This document shows positions 55,442 through 64,000 of a stretch of 64,000 nt of DNA, one piece after another; within the stretch, counting starts at the first letter, position 1; each line of letters opens with the position of its first letter. The position numbers and the translations under genes are program-made. Origin of the DNA: an uncultured Calothrix sp. (GTDB lineage: Bacteria; Cyanobacteriota; Cyanobacteriia; Cyanobacteriales; Nostocaceae); the NCBI GenBank assembly GCA_937973965.1, contig CALJJQ010000094.1:1-64000 (forward strand). The letters run 5' to 3'. The notes below the pieces were generated by a model. The model ran no database searches. It worked only from the letters and a program-made list of their open reading frames with translations, and was not told where the DNA came from.

Positions 55442-55977
55442 TGGTAGTAAATAGGGAATAGGGAATGGGCAACAGTTTCACTCCAAATATTCCCATTTTT
55501 TTGATTTAATACCATTTCGCTCAAATTTTGACACATTTTCTGACCCCGCTACCCATGCTTTCCAAAATGCACCAACTCCAAAGTAAAATGCTATAAGCCT
55601 TATATCTTCGTCTTTTAGGACGCACTGATTACGATAAAATAAGACATTGAGATTGCTACTTTGCAAGAAGCCGCTGCGCGTCTACCTAACCACCCTACGG
55701 TCGATCCGCTACGGAAAGAAGTGCAATGACGTAACTGCTACCGTGATTGCGTAAGTCCTATCTTTGAGCAAATGATTTGTAATTCCTAGTAGCCAACAGC
55801 AAAACCCCACCGATGTAACTATGTAACACCTATGTAATTACAAATTCACCTAGGTTTCAAGCCCCTAGATGTATCCACGAAATATTAATTACGTACGCGA
55901 AGTGTTGCCGTAGGCTATTAGGTAGCTTGCTTCCCGCGTAGCGGGTATTACGAATTCCAAATCTAAAATCCCAATTG
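55442..55977. other. Intergenic region with family E repeat, 536 bp
   Basis: Short minus-strand frames here (near 55336-55666) have no recognisable domain and I do not count them. A family E repeat lies at 55886-55956 and an STRR-like CTAAAATC leads into pth. Confidence 0.55.
55886..55956. repeat. Family E repeat, two units
   Basis: TTAATTACGTACGCGAAGTG, TTGCCGTAGGCTATTAGG, GTAGCTTGCTTCCCGCGTAGC and GGGTATTACGAATTCC match the 14912 repeat closely. Confidence 0.75.
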
Positions 55978-56610
55978 ATGTCTCAAGCAACGGAAAAAAA
56001 GTTAGTTATACCTCAGTTAATCGTTGGTTTAGGTAATCCAGAACCAAAATACGACGATACCCGTCATAATATAGGTTTTGCAGCTATTGATGCTTTAGCT
56101 AAAACCTGGGGAATTTCACTAACCGAAAACCGCAAATTTCAAGGTGAATTTGGTGAGGGAATGGCAATCAATGGTGAAAAAATTCGCCTACTTAAACCAT
56201 TGACCTACATGAATCGTTCCGGACAGTCCATAGTAGCCGTCACTCACTGGTATAAACTTGCACCAGAATTGGTACTAGTCATTTATGACGATATGGATTT
56301 ACCGATTGGCAAAACCAGGTTACGTCTCTCTGGTTCTGCGGGTGGACACAACGGGATGAAGAGCGCGATCGCTCATTTGCACAGTGATAATTTTCCCCGC
56401 TTACGAATCGGGATTGGCAAACCAAAAAAGGATGGGGATAGTGGAACTGTTTCCCATGTACTTGGTAAGTTTTCTCAAGAAGAAGCCAGCTTGATGAAGG
56501 AAGTATTAGGTTTTGTCGTAGAGTGTACGGAACTGTGTTTAAAGCAAGGTGTGGAAATGGCGATGAATCGCTGTAACAGTAAAGTAATTTCCCTCAATCA
56601 GGATAGTTAA
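55978..56610 (+). CDS. pth: Peptidyl-tRNA hydrolase
   Basis: Pth releases tRNA from peptidyl-tRNA that drops off the ribosome. From the ATG at 55978 (MSQATEKKLV) it is 210 aa. VGLGNPEPKYDDTRHNIGF at residues about 14-32 carries the catalytic histidine, PLTYMNRSGQ and the aspartate in YDDMDLPIGKTRLR are present, and AGGHNGMKS is the conserved loop. The N-terminal 12 residues are an extension compared with E. coli Pth. A TTG at 55975 gives an extra residue. Confidence 0.95.
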   Translation: MSQATEKKLVIPQLIVGLGNPEPKYDDTRHNIGFAAIDALAKTWGISLTENRKFQGEFGEGMAINGEKIRLLKPLTYMNRSGQSIVAVTHWYKLAPELVLVIYDDMDLPIGKTRLRLSGSAGGHNGMKSAIAHLHSDNFPRLRIGIGKPKKDGDSGTVSHVLGKFSQEEASLMKEVLGFVVECTELCLKQGVEMAMNRCNSKVISLNQDS

Positions 56611-56718
56611 AAAGCAACAGGCTATAGCGGTTCCAAATCAGGTAAGGTACATCCTCCAAGCACTAATAACCTTTTCCGACAAAACGTGAATATACCCTCA
56701 GTAGCCGAAGAACCGTCA

Positions 56719-56758
56719 TAATTACGTACGCGAAGCATTGCCGCAGGCTATTACGAAT
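56719..56758. repeat. Family E repeat, single unit
   Basis: ATAATTACGTACGCGAAGCATTGCCGCAGGCTATTACGAAT (in two parts) sits 18 bp upstream of the SGNH hydrolase start, a third case of a repeat abutting a start codon in the pth region. Confidence 0.7.
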
Positions 56759-56775
56759 AAAAAATTACTGACCCG

Positions 56776-57555
56776 ATGTCTACTAATACTATTAATATTA
56801 TTATTTACTGCTCCTTAGCATTAAATCTTATTTTCAGCTTGATTGTATTAACTTTACTAATACGTAAAGGGGGCTGGAAATACCTCACTCAAAAAATCAG
56901 GAAATTCAGCAATCATCAACAGCTAGATTACGACAATATTTTTACACCCTATTACATCCATAAAAGTCATCAATTTGAAATTCTTGCCAACCCCCATCAT
57001 CAAAAGATAGTTTTATTAGGTGATAGTCTTACCGATGAAGGGGAATGGGTCGAATTATTAGCAAATCCCCATGTGATTAATCGTGGGATTTCTGGAGATA
57101 CCACCATCAGAGTCTGGAAAAGATTATCAGCAATTATTACAATTCAACCTCAGCAATTATTTCTGATGATTGGAGTAAATGACTTAGTAAACACCAATAA
57201 ATCATTAACCCAGATAACCCAGGATTATCGACAACTCATTCAAACCATAACCACCCAACTACCATCAACAGAAATATTTTTGCAGAGTATTATCCCCGTA
57301 AACACCACCCTTGCAACATTCTTGCGTACTCGTCCCCGTCCACAGGTTAGTCAGGATATTCTCACCCTCAACCAAAACATCCAAGCGATCGCCCAAGAAT
57401 TTGGATGTAAATATCTTGATATTTATTCCCATCTAGCGGACGAACACCACCAACTATTCCCAGAATGTACCACCGATGGAATCCATCTCAACGGCGAAGG
57501 ATATAAAATTTGGGCTGGGATACTGAAACAGAGAATACAAAATCCATCAGGTTAA
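56776..57555 (+). CDS. SGNH/GDSL-type hydrolase
   Basis: A 259-aa esterase-like protein with an N-terminal membrane anchor (IIYCSLALNLIFSLIVLTLLI, residues about 9-29). The catalytic serine lies in VLLGDSLTDEGEW (GDSL block I), block II glycine in NRGISGDTT, block III asparagine in LMIGVNDLVN, and block V Asp/His in TTDGIHLNGEGYKIW. Such enzymes cleave acyl esters of lipids or polysaccharides, often outside the cytoplasm; the substrate is unknown. Confidence 0.88.
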   Translation: MSTNTINIIIYCSLALNLIFSLIVLTLLIRKGGWKYLTQKIRKFSNHQQLDYDNIFTPYYIHKSHQFEILANPHHQKIVLLGDSLTDEGEWVELLANPHVINRGISGDTTIRVWKRLSAIITIQPQQLFLMIGVNDLVNTNKSLTQITQDYRQLIQTITTQLPSTEIFLQSIIPVNTTLATFLRTRPRPQVSQDILTLNQNIQAIAQEFGCKYLDIYSHLADEHHQLFPECTTDGIHLNGEGYKIWAGILKQRIQNPSG

Positions 57556-57589
57556 TTTTCCCTCTACCGGTCTATCCCATAGGTGATGA

Positions 57590-57748
57590 GGAGTTCGTAG
57601 TAGTGGTTTTAGCCTCGAAAAAGTGTTAACATAAGAGCGCTAAAGTGCTACTACGTGCCTTTCCTCTCCCATCAACGTCAAAATGTTAATTTTAAAGCGC
57701 TAGAGGACTACTACGTGCCTTTCCTCACCCATCAAAATTAATGGGACA
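57590..57748. repeat. Dispersed repeat, family A (double)
   Basis: GAGGAGTTCGTAGTAGTGG, TTTTAGCCTCGAAAAAGTG, two near-identical halves around GCTAAAGTGCTACTACGTGCC and GCTAGAGGACTACTACGTGCC, and CCTCACCCATCAAAATTAATG. GGGACAGAC at its right end also ends the copy near 42722. Confidence 0.7.
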
Positions 57749-57896
57749 GACACTAACTCCCAACTCCCAACTTTCTACACATTTTAGGGCTTTGCTCCAA
57801 ATCCGGGTATGGGATACCCATGATTGTGTCAAGCTTTGCAAATCGCAATTTTGTAGTATTTTTGAATGAGAGTCTGTATATAGATTGGGGTATTGA

Positions 57897-58688
57897 ATGA
57901 AACCGTTCCTCCACAAGAAAAGCCGCACACAGCAGGTTTGCGAATATCAAGGAAATTTACAGCCATATACCTTGGGTGCTAAATTTCGTCCGTGGCAACA
58001 AATTTTTTTGAGTGCCATTATTACTGGTATAATGACCCTATCCCTGTTTGTAGCACCAGCATTTGCAACGGGTGTCTATGAAATTCCCCCCCTAACACCG
58101 GATACCTGGGTTGTGGATGAGGGAGAAGTAATTAGTCGCATTAATGAGGGTAAAATTAGTAGCACCTTGGCTGATTTAGCGGCAAAAACTGGTAATCAAG
58201 TCAGATTTGTCACTGTACATCGCTTAGATTATGGGGAAACAGCAGAAAGCTTCACCAAAGCCTTGTTCCAACAGTGGTTTCCCGACGAACAAGCGCAAGC
58301 CAATCAAGTTATCCTCATGCTGGATACTGTGACCAATAACTCAGCCATTGTTTCCGGGGAAGGGGTAAAGTCCTTGCTCACGGACAAAATTGCTGCAAGT
58401 ATTGCGAATGAAACCTTACTAGTTCCCCTGCGAGATGGAGATAAATACAATCAAGCATTTTTAGACGCAAGCGATCGCCTAGTTGCAGTACTATCTGGTC
58501 AAGAAGACCCCGGTCCTCCACAGGTTAAAGACGACATCCAAGTGGAAGGTACTTACATGAGTGCGGAGGAAAGCAAGGAAAAAAGAGGTAACTCCACTGC
58601 TTGGGTAGTCGGATTACTCATTGCTGCTACTATTATCCCGATGGCAACCTATTATATCTATCTAGTATTTGCACCCAATAGTCAGTAA
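57897..58688 (+). CDS. TPM-domain protein, Psb32-like
   Basis: A 263-aa membrane-associated protein. A long charged N-terminus precedes a signal-like span (IFLSAIITGIMTLSLFVAPAFA). The TPM domain (about residues 60-210) contains TWVVDEGEVISRINEGKISSTLADLAAKTGNQVRFVT and VILMLDTVTNNSAIVSGEGV. The C-terminus carries a single membrane span (AWVVGLLIAATIIPMATYYIYLVF). This organisation is like Psb32, which protects photosystem II from photodamage in cyanobacteria; I leave the symbol blank because paralogues exist. Confidence 0.8.
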   Translation: MKPFLHKKSRTQQVCEYQGNLQPYTLGAKFRPWQQIFLSAIITGIMTLSLFVAPAFATGVYEIPPLTPDTWVVDEGEVISRINEGKISSTLADLAAKTGNQVRFVTVHRLDYGETAESFTKALFQQWFPDEQAQANQVILMLDTVTNNSAIVSGEGVKSLLTDKIAASIANETLLVPLRDGDKYNQAFLDASDRLVAVLSGQEDPGPPQVKDDIQVEGTYMSAEESKEKRGNSTAWVVGLLIAATIIPMATYYIYLVFAPNSQ

Positions 58689-59097
58689 AAAATTAACAGG
58701 AGTTACCCACAAAATATTATTGATGGGTGTTGCTGATTTAGGGGATGATTTAGCTGAATTTGGAACGAAATAATCATAGTTTTAGCCTCCATTTCATCCC
58801 GCATTTATGCAATACCTATTGATGAAATGTGGGTAATCCCTTACTGGCATCAACAGTATATAAAAATACAAGTCTATCGAGTTGCATAAAAATATATAAC
58901 GAAGTTCGTCAACAAATCCAATCTAAAAGACGTAAAGAGAAAGAACATGAAAGCATGAAAAAATTAGTGTCTTTAAATTGATGTGAGTACTCATACGGAG
59001 ATAGACTCATAGGGGAAACCCCCATCATATTGTGTAGCGATTGATGGTGGGTAACCTCCTAAAGGGACATACAGTAAATTGGCTTAGTTGGGAAAAA
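58689..59097. other. Intergenic region, 409 bp
   Basis: No gene. Two copies of a TGATGGGTG / GATGGTGGGTAACC-like string appear, and AAAGGGACATAC near 59060. No recognised repeat family. Confidence 0.45.
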
Positions 59098-59706
59098 TTA
59101 CCAGGTGCGGTTTTTATAGTTAATTACCTGGTCTAATCTCGGTAAGGCACTGATGGCGGATTCGCGGATGTACTCATCAATTGTTTCATCTTGACTTAGT
59201 TGGGTTAAAATTTCTACCGCTTGGGGATTGCCGGAATCACCCAATGCATTCACAATCGCAACGGCAACGGTGACATTTTCCGTGGTTTTTAGGGTATCAA
59301 CTAAAACATCGAAAGCTGGAGAACCGATTTCACCTAGAGCCATAACCGCAGCGATATGGACAACTGGATTGGGGTCGTTGGTGGCTTGTTGTAGGGCTGT
59401 AATTCCGGTGGAGGGGAAAGATGCATCGGGATGGTTAACAGCAACTTGAGCCATGACTTTAGCGCAGCTAGCGCGAACTGTGGGATTGTCACTATGGAGT
59501 AATAAATTTTCTAGAGGGGGGATAGAATCGGTACCAATTACACCTAGTGCTTGCACCGCAGCTCGACGATAGACTACATCTTCGTCGTCTAAGATGCTAA
59601 TCAAGCGAGGGATAGTGTTTTCATCCCGTTGTGCAGCGATTTCTAACATGGCGCGATCGCGTAAATTCGGATTGGGGTGTTTTAGCTGTTCAAAGAGTGC
59701 ATCCAT
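59098..59706 (-). CDS. HEAT-repeat protein
   Basis: A 202-aa protein built from HEAT or PBS-lyase-like helical repeats: LRDRAMLEIAAQRDENTIPRLISILDDEDVVYRRAAVQALGVIG, with further units around PTVRASCAKVMAQVA, VVHIAAVMALGEIG and VAVAIVNALGDSG. In cyanobacteria such proteins include phycobilin lyases of the CpcE/F type and NblB-like factors; my reading is consistent with, but does not prove, a role in bilin or phycobilisome handling. It has no adjacent phycobiliprotein gene. Confidence 0.78.
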   Translation of the reverse strand: MDALFEQLKHPNPNLRDRAMLEIAAQRDENTIPRLISILDDEDVVYRRAAVQALGVIGTDSIPPLENLLLHSDNPTVRASCAKVMAQVAVNHPDASFPSTGITALQQATNDPNPVVHIAAVMALGEIGSPAFDVLVDTLKTTENVTVAVAIVNALGDSGNPQAVEILTQLSQDETIDEYIRESAISALPRLDQVINYKNRTW

Positions 59707-60680
59707 AGTTTGATGGAATGAATTTTGTTAAGGAAAAATGTTTATCTGTTGTTAGAGTACAGGAAATAGGTAAATACTTGGTCTATTTTGTGGGAAAATT
59801 TCATCAAATGCGATCGCGTAAATTGGCATTAGGGTATGTTCAGCTGTTGTGCATTTAAGTTGTATATTTATTAATTTTGATAGATTCCAGCATAATTCCA
59901 AAAGTTATCCGGCTTTCGTCACCACATTTAGAGAATGTTTTCAAAGTCGATTTCAATATTTAACAAGCTCTTTTTTGGGAGTCGGGAGAAGGGACAGACG
60001 CGACATGTCGCGTCTGTTTATAACGACAAATATACCATTTGAGCCTATTCCCTGTCTTTAAGAAGCGGTTGATAAAGTACTTCTTGACACTTTCCAAACA
60101 TCCTCTTAGGGTATTACTTTAGTTGATGAGAGCTACCGATTTGAACCTGGTAATAGGAAAACATTCATCAACACAAGGGAAAGACATTACTACAAATAGA
60201 ATGCTTTGAAAACCAATATTAGTCCAGTTTGCTCATTCATCCATGTACAAGTTTTAATTATAACTAAGTATTTGAGTATTAGCGATCGCTGTCCGGCAAA
60301 TGTATTTGTGTTAATTAATTCTTTGGCTGCAATCAGTAGAGAAAATCAGGATTATGGATAGAATTTCTGGTTTTGACTGGAAATTGAGGAAGTCTGATTC
60401 CGAATGAAGACAGTAACTTTTGACAACAGACTAGATAAAAATAATACATCAAGCAATTACACAAATGAAGCGAAAAAAGTAAAACAGAAAAAATAATCAC
60501 TGCTTGATAAATTCTAGTTGAGATGATGGCAAATAAACATGAAAAATTTATACGAAGATTTATCTATGACAAACAATTTTCATGCTTTTTATAGTACACT
60601 GATTACTGATAATAGAAATAGAAAATACTATTGATCGCAAAAACATCCCATCCATCAAGAGTGGGGATTATATTGGCATA
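59707..60680. other. Intergenic region, 974 bp
   Basis: The longest gene-free stretch. A family C repeat fills 59925-60113; 60114-60680 is AT-rich and holds the promoter region of the PATAN-regulator gene. No RNA gene could be recognised. Confidence 0.5.
59925..60113. repeat. Repeat family C (full copy with both ends)
   Basis: The left edge ATGTTTTCAAAGTCGATTT and right edge AAGTACTTCTTGACACTTTCC then AAACATCCTCTTAGG are partial inverted repeats. A GAGTCGGG and an ACAGACGCGACATGTCGCGTCTG palindrome lie inside, then ACGACAAATATACCATTTGAG. Non-coding. Confidence 0.7.
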
Positions 60681-61889
60681 ATGGTCAAAACGATAAACAT
60701 AGGTAAACAGTCTTTTTTACACCCGTCCGACAACATCTCATTACTTCAGGAAACTGCGGTAAATTACAAAACAGGTAAACTGGAAGTGAGTAGCTCACCT
60801 AATACCTGGAGTTTTTTCTGGGAAGACGGTTATTTATTTTATGGCTTCTCTGGGACTGATAGTGGATATTTATTTGCCCGTAAAATCGAAGAGATATCTC
60901 CAGAAAATCCAATAATTCGGGCTAAATTGGCTCAGATTACTGTTCCAGAACTCATGGAACATCAATCTGGGGATAGGGAAGTATCAGCTTTGGGTGTTGA
61001 TGAGCAACATTATTTACTAATGTGCTGGCTGGTTGAGCAAAAATACTTGTCAATTTTACAGGTTCAAAATTTAATCACAGATATTACTAAAAAGGCAATC
61101 ACTTCATTTTTAGAAATTCCAGAATGTGAGTTGGAGTTTATTGCCAATCCCTTGATGAACAGTATGCCAAAATTTTGTTATCTGGATTTAGCAGATATGT
61201 ATGTTCAAGAAAATATTTGGTTATTAAAATTGAATAAGTTTGATGGGGAAATAGGTAGAGAAAAAACATTAAGTCTCTCCCCAGAAAATCAGCGAGAAAA
61301 ATTCATGTTTGATGTGGTTGCAGCAAAATCAATTAACCAGAAAACGAATTTAACAAAAATCCCCAATTATCCCGCACCAGAAAATTCAATTCCGACACAA
61401 TTCCTAGACAATGCAGCAACTTTTACACCAGAAACTCCATCCCCACATTTATTGAAAGCATCTCCCGTTGATTCCCAGCAACAAGCAAAAAAGGAACCAG
61501 ACTCAAGTAGAAAATTATATAAAATTTTATGTATTGACGATAGTCCGATGATTTTGAAAGCGATTGGTGGTTATTTAGACGAACAGATTTTTCAGGTGAT
61601 TGGAATTGATGACTCCCTGAAGGCTTTAGTGGAAATATTACGACATCAACCGGATGTGATTTTATTAGATATTTCTATGCCCAATTTAGATGGATATGAG
61701 TTATGTTCTTTATTACGTAAACATGCTAAATTCCAAAATACGCCGATTATTATGGTGACAGGTAAAACTGGATTAATTGATAAAGCTCGTGCTAAGTTAG
61801 TTAAGGCTTCCGGTTATTTAAATAAACCCTTCTCAAAAGCGGCATTACTGAAAATATTATTTCAAAATTTAGCCAAAATAGATAAATAA
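60681..61889 (+). CDS. PATAN-domain response regulator (PatA/PixG-like)
   Basis: A 402-aa protein: an N-terminal PATAN/DUF4388-type domain (about residues 10-190, with YKTGKLEVSSSPNTWSFFWEDGYLFYGFSG) and a C-terminal REC domain (about 280-400). REC landmarks are ILCIDDSPMILKAI, the phospho-acceptor in VILLDISMPNLDG, and the lysine in YLNKPFSKAAL. Such regulators are the first gene of PixG-PixH-PixI-PixJ type phototaxis/chemotaxis loci and act in motility. The REC gene follows after 68 bp. Confidence 0.88.
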   Translation: MVKTINIGKQSFLHPSDNISLLQETAVNYKTGKLEVSSSPNTWSFFWEDGYLFYGFSGTDSGYLFARKIEEISPENPIIRAKLAQITVPELMEHQSGDREVSALGVDEQHYLLMCWLVEQKYLSILQVQNLITDITKKAITSFLEIPECELEFIANPLMNSMPKFCYLDLADMYVQENIWLLKLNKFDGEIGREKTLSLSPENQREKFMFDVVAAKSINQKTNLTKIPNYPAPENSIPTQFLDNAATFTPETPSPHLLKASPVDSQQQAKKEPDSSRKLYKILCIDDSPMILKAIGGYLDEQIFQVIGIDDSLKALVEILRHQPDVILLDISMPNLDGYELCSLLRKHAKFQNTPIIMVTGKTGLIDKARAKLVKASGYLNKPFSKAALLKILFQNLAKIDK

Positions 61890-61957
61890 TCTCTGCCAAA
61901 ATAACCGGAAAAATAATCCTAATTTTTTCCGCTCACTACCAAGATTATTTGTAAAAT

Positions 61958-62359
61958 ATGCATGAAAAATCTATTAACAAATTAGCGAAATTATTATTAG
62001 TTGATGATTCCCCTAGTGAGTTGGAATTAATGCGACATTATTTGGCAAATGAAGGATATGAAGTAATCACTGCATCCAGTGCTTCAGTAGCTTTAGAAAT
62101 TGCTTTGACCCAAAAGCCAGATGCAATTGTGACAGATGTTGTTATGCCGGGAATGAGTGGTTTTGAACTGTGTCGATTATTAAAACGTCACCCAACTACC
62201 AAACAATCAGTAATTATTATTTGTAGTTCCAAAAATCTCGAAATTGACCGTTTGTGGGGAATGCGACAGGGTGCAGATGCTTATATTACTAAACCCTACA
62301 CTCGTGATACCTTGGTTCAAATCATTACGAATTTAGTTGCCAAAATTAGCCCTAGTTGA
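61958..62359 (+). CDS. CheY-like response regulator (PixH/PilH-like)
   Basis: A 133-aa single REC domain. LLLVDDSPSELELM gives the acidic pair, AIVTDVVMPGMSGFELC the phospho-acceptor, CSSK the switch residue and AYITKPYTRD the conserved lysine. It follows the PATAN regulator and precedes a receptor gene, the order PixG-PixH-PixJ-like. Output is probably by protein contact, not DNA binding. Confidence 0.92.
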   Translation: MHEKSINKLAKLLLVDDSPSELELMRHYLANEGYEVITASSASVALEIALTQKPDAIVTDVVMPGMSGFELCRLLKRHPTTKQSVIIICSSKNLEIDRLWGMRQGADAYITKPYTRDTLVQIITNLVAKISPS

Positions 62360-62632
62360 ATTATATTTTCAACCTTGAGAAACTGAGTTTGTTGTTGAGA
62401 TGATGAATGACTAAAAGTCAACTATCAACAAATCAAAGGAGAAATGCATCAGCACGGGAAGGATATTTAGGATAAATCGACAATCAATAAAGATGAAACT
62501 CAGCATTTTTCACACATTCTCAAAACTTGGAGTAGGGGTATTAGGAAAATCAAACTTTCGCAAAATCCAGATACTGACTGTTGATTACATAGAATTTGTG
62601 ATGAAAGTAATGAAAGGGAAGACAAGTCAACA

Positions 62633-64000
62633 ATGCAAACAACATTTAGCCACTCTCCGTTAGGCTTAGGATTAAAAAAGAAGGCAGCTATCTATAGTGT
62701 GATTTTCAGTGTGATTCCGGTTGTGATTATTGGAGCTAATACCTATGGGATGATGAACCAATTTATTCGACGGGACATTACCTTAAATAAGCAGTTACAA
62801 GCTGAGGGTTTAGCAAGCGGTATTAATCAATTTTTGTTAAATCGACAATTAGAATTGGAATTATTAGCAAATCAGGATTTTCTGAACAATGACAATAATA
62901 AACTGACTCAGGAAGAAAAGGAATTACGCTTAAAAAACTGGTTAGAAAAAGAAAAATTTTACAATAGCTTAGTTGTGTTGGATTTGCAGGGGAATGTCAA
63001 GTTAAAAACCTCATCCCAAGCAACGACTCCAGCCAAAAATGCCGATTATTTGCCAAAAATCCGTCAATCTGGTAATTTTACCATTAGTCAACCAGTATTG
63101 GATAATAATCGCCAAAACTCGCGAATTTACCTCAATGTACCCGTCAAAGACCGGGTAACAGGAGAAGTAATTAGGGTGATTAGGGGAGAGATTTCCAGTC
63201 AAAAATTACTTTCAGGAACAAGTCAAAAACGGCTAAGTCAGTATTTAGATAATAGAAAATACTACTTGTTAGACCAATCGGGATTGGTATTTCTGAGTAA
63301 TGACAGCAATCAACAGGGGAAGCCAATTGGGGAGATATTTGCTGAGTGGGATAGATTGAACAACTCCCCGCACATCATCACAGAAACTTTGCCAATAGTG
63401 GGTAATCAGAAACAAGCCTTAGTGACAGTTGTACCAACGGTAACTTCAGCAGACTTAGGTTGGAGATTGGTACTGAGTCAAGATCCAAACACTGCATTTG
63501 CTGTTCCCCGCAATCTGCTGAGGAATTTATTTATTAGTTCCATTTTAACCATATTGCTAGCGGTTATTATTGCTGTAATTCTCGCCAGAAGATTATCGTC
63601 ACGTTTAACAACTGCAAATATGGCAGTTACCAGTTTAGCACAAGGTAATTTAGACACACGAATGCCATTGGCTGGTGGAGATGAACTGACCTCGTTAGGT
63701 GCAAATATTAATAAAATGGCTGCTCAATTACAGCGATTCATCACAGAACGGAGTCAGGAAACCGAGCAATTAAAGCAATTTAGTCAAGCATTATTAACAA
63801 TTCAGCAAACTACGACCAGGGAAGAATTATTTAAAACAATTACCCAGGAAATGATGACTGCTTTAGGGGTAGAGCGGGTGACAATTTATGCTTGCAATCC
63901 CGATGGTAGCTATACCGCGATCGCCGAATCAGTGGTGTCGGGGGTTAAGAGTTTGCAACAGTTTCCCGTGTCCCAGGACATTATAGATAATACACGGGTA
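62633..64000 (+). CDS. Methyl-accepting chemotaxis protein, PixJ/PilJ-like (truncated by window end)
   Basis: The frame opens at an ATG at 62633 (MQTTFSHSPLGLGLKKKAA) and stays open for 456 codons to the last base. A first membrane span (IYSVIFSVIPVVIIGANTYG, about residues 20-40) and a second (LFISSILTILLAVIIAVILA, ~300-320) flank an extracellular sensor domain. A HAMP domain follows (TTANMAVTSLAQGNLDTRMP...GDELTSLGANINKMA, ~325-375), then the start of a GAF domain (about residue 398 on). The C-terminal signalling part lies beyond the window. No CheW-like gene lies between it and the REC gene. Confidence 0.85.
   Translation, partial: MQTTFSHSPLGLGLKKKAAIYSVIFSVIPVVIIGANTYGMMNQFIRRDITLNKQLQAEGLASGINQFLLNRQLELELLANQDFLNNDNNKLTQEEKELRLKNWLEKEKFYNSLVVLDLQGNVKLKTSSQATTPAKNADYLPKIRQSGNFTISQPVLDNNRQNSRIYLNVPVKDRVTGEVIRVIRGEISSQKLLSGTSQKRLSQYLDNRKYYLLDQSGLVFLSNDSNQQGKPIGEIFAEWDRLNNSPHIITETLPIVGNQKQALVTVVPTVTSADLGWRLVLSQDPNTAFAVPRNLLRNLFISSILTILLAVIIAVILARRLSSRLTTANMAVTSLAQGNLDTRMPLAGGDELTSLGANINKMAAQLQRFITERSQETEQLKQFSQALLTIQQTTTREELFKTITQEMMTALGVERVTIYACNPDGSYTAIAESVVSGVKSLQQFPVSQDIIDNTRV

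Noticed and set aside
55336-55666. Two minus-strand frames downstream of tatA
   Set aside because: One overlaps the tatA coding sequence and neither shows a domain or a credible start; they look like shadows.
1-64000. CRISPR arrays
   Set aside because: Repeats are short heptamers, palindromes or dispersed elements; I saw no regularly spaced repeats of 28-37 bp with unique spacers.

Overview
The window comes from a chromosome of a filamentous, heterocyst-type cyanobacterium (Nostocales, Calothrix/Nostoc-like). The evidence is an allophycocyanin-B subunit (apcD), an uptake hydrogenase hupS-hupL with its protease hupW, the cyanobacterial sufBCDS/sufR cluster, an LL-diaminopimelate aminotransferase, a PATAN-domain response regulator, frequent HIP1 octamers (GCGATCGC), and the CCAAAAT-type heptamer tandem repeats (STRR) typical of heterocystous cyanobacteria. 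Species assignment is inference.

Layout. 1-13 kb: aminotransferase, tRNA-Asp(GTC), gltX, apcD, a REC-GAF response regulator, an ABC-2 exporter (permease and ATPase), an unknown 206-aa protein, a 38-aa membrane peptide, and the translationally coupled pair J-domain/TPR protein and hisZ. 13.8-16 kb: a thioredoxin-fold protein and a PhyH-like dioxygenase. 16.5-22.5 kb: the hydrogenase region hupS, hupL, two small unknown genes, a histidine phosphatase, hupW, and another unknown small gene. hupL is uninterrupted but carries a 16-bp stretch resembling the XisC recombination site. 23.4-26.4 kb: CBS protein, methyltransferase, EEP-family hydrolase. 26.4-33.1 kb: sufS, sufD, sufC and sufB on the minus strand and sufR divergent. 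Two perfect CAAC-N6-GTTG operators lie between sufB and sufR, and dispersed repeats break up the suf operon. 33.2-33.7 kb: a small antitoxin-like gene overlapping a MazF/PemK-like toxin pseudogene with two nonsense codons. 33.8-46 kb: CAP-domain extracellular protein, era, pentapeptide-repeat protein, tyrA, lipoate/biotin ligase-like protein, dapL, a subtilase with DILWRN repeats, and a NarL-type regulator. 46.9-60 kb: dnaB, an AAA ATPase, an AI-2E-family transporter, NUDIX, a lipoprotein, folD, crtE, a PAP2-like protein, tatA, pth, an SGNH hydrolase, a Psb32/TPM protein and a HEAT-repeat protein. 60.7-64 kb: the start of a PixG/PixH/PixJ-like chemotaxis or phototaxis operon; the receptor gene runs off the end of the window.

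The most striking non-genic feature is the density of small dispersed repeats. I distinguish at least eight families by eye: GAGACG palindromes, CGCGAAGCG/GCCGCAGGC repeats, STRR heptamers, and several MITE-like elements with inverted ends. They fill most intergenic gaps, sit inside operons and abut start codons. No new defence or biosynthetic system stands out. The best candidates for new biology are the unknown genes near hupSL/hupW, the repeat families, and the decayed toxin beside its intact antitoxin.
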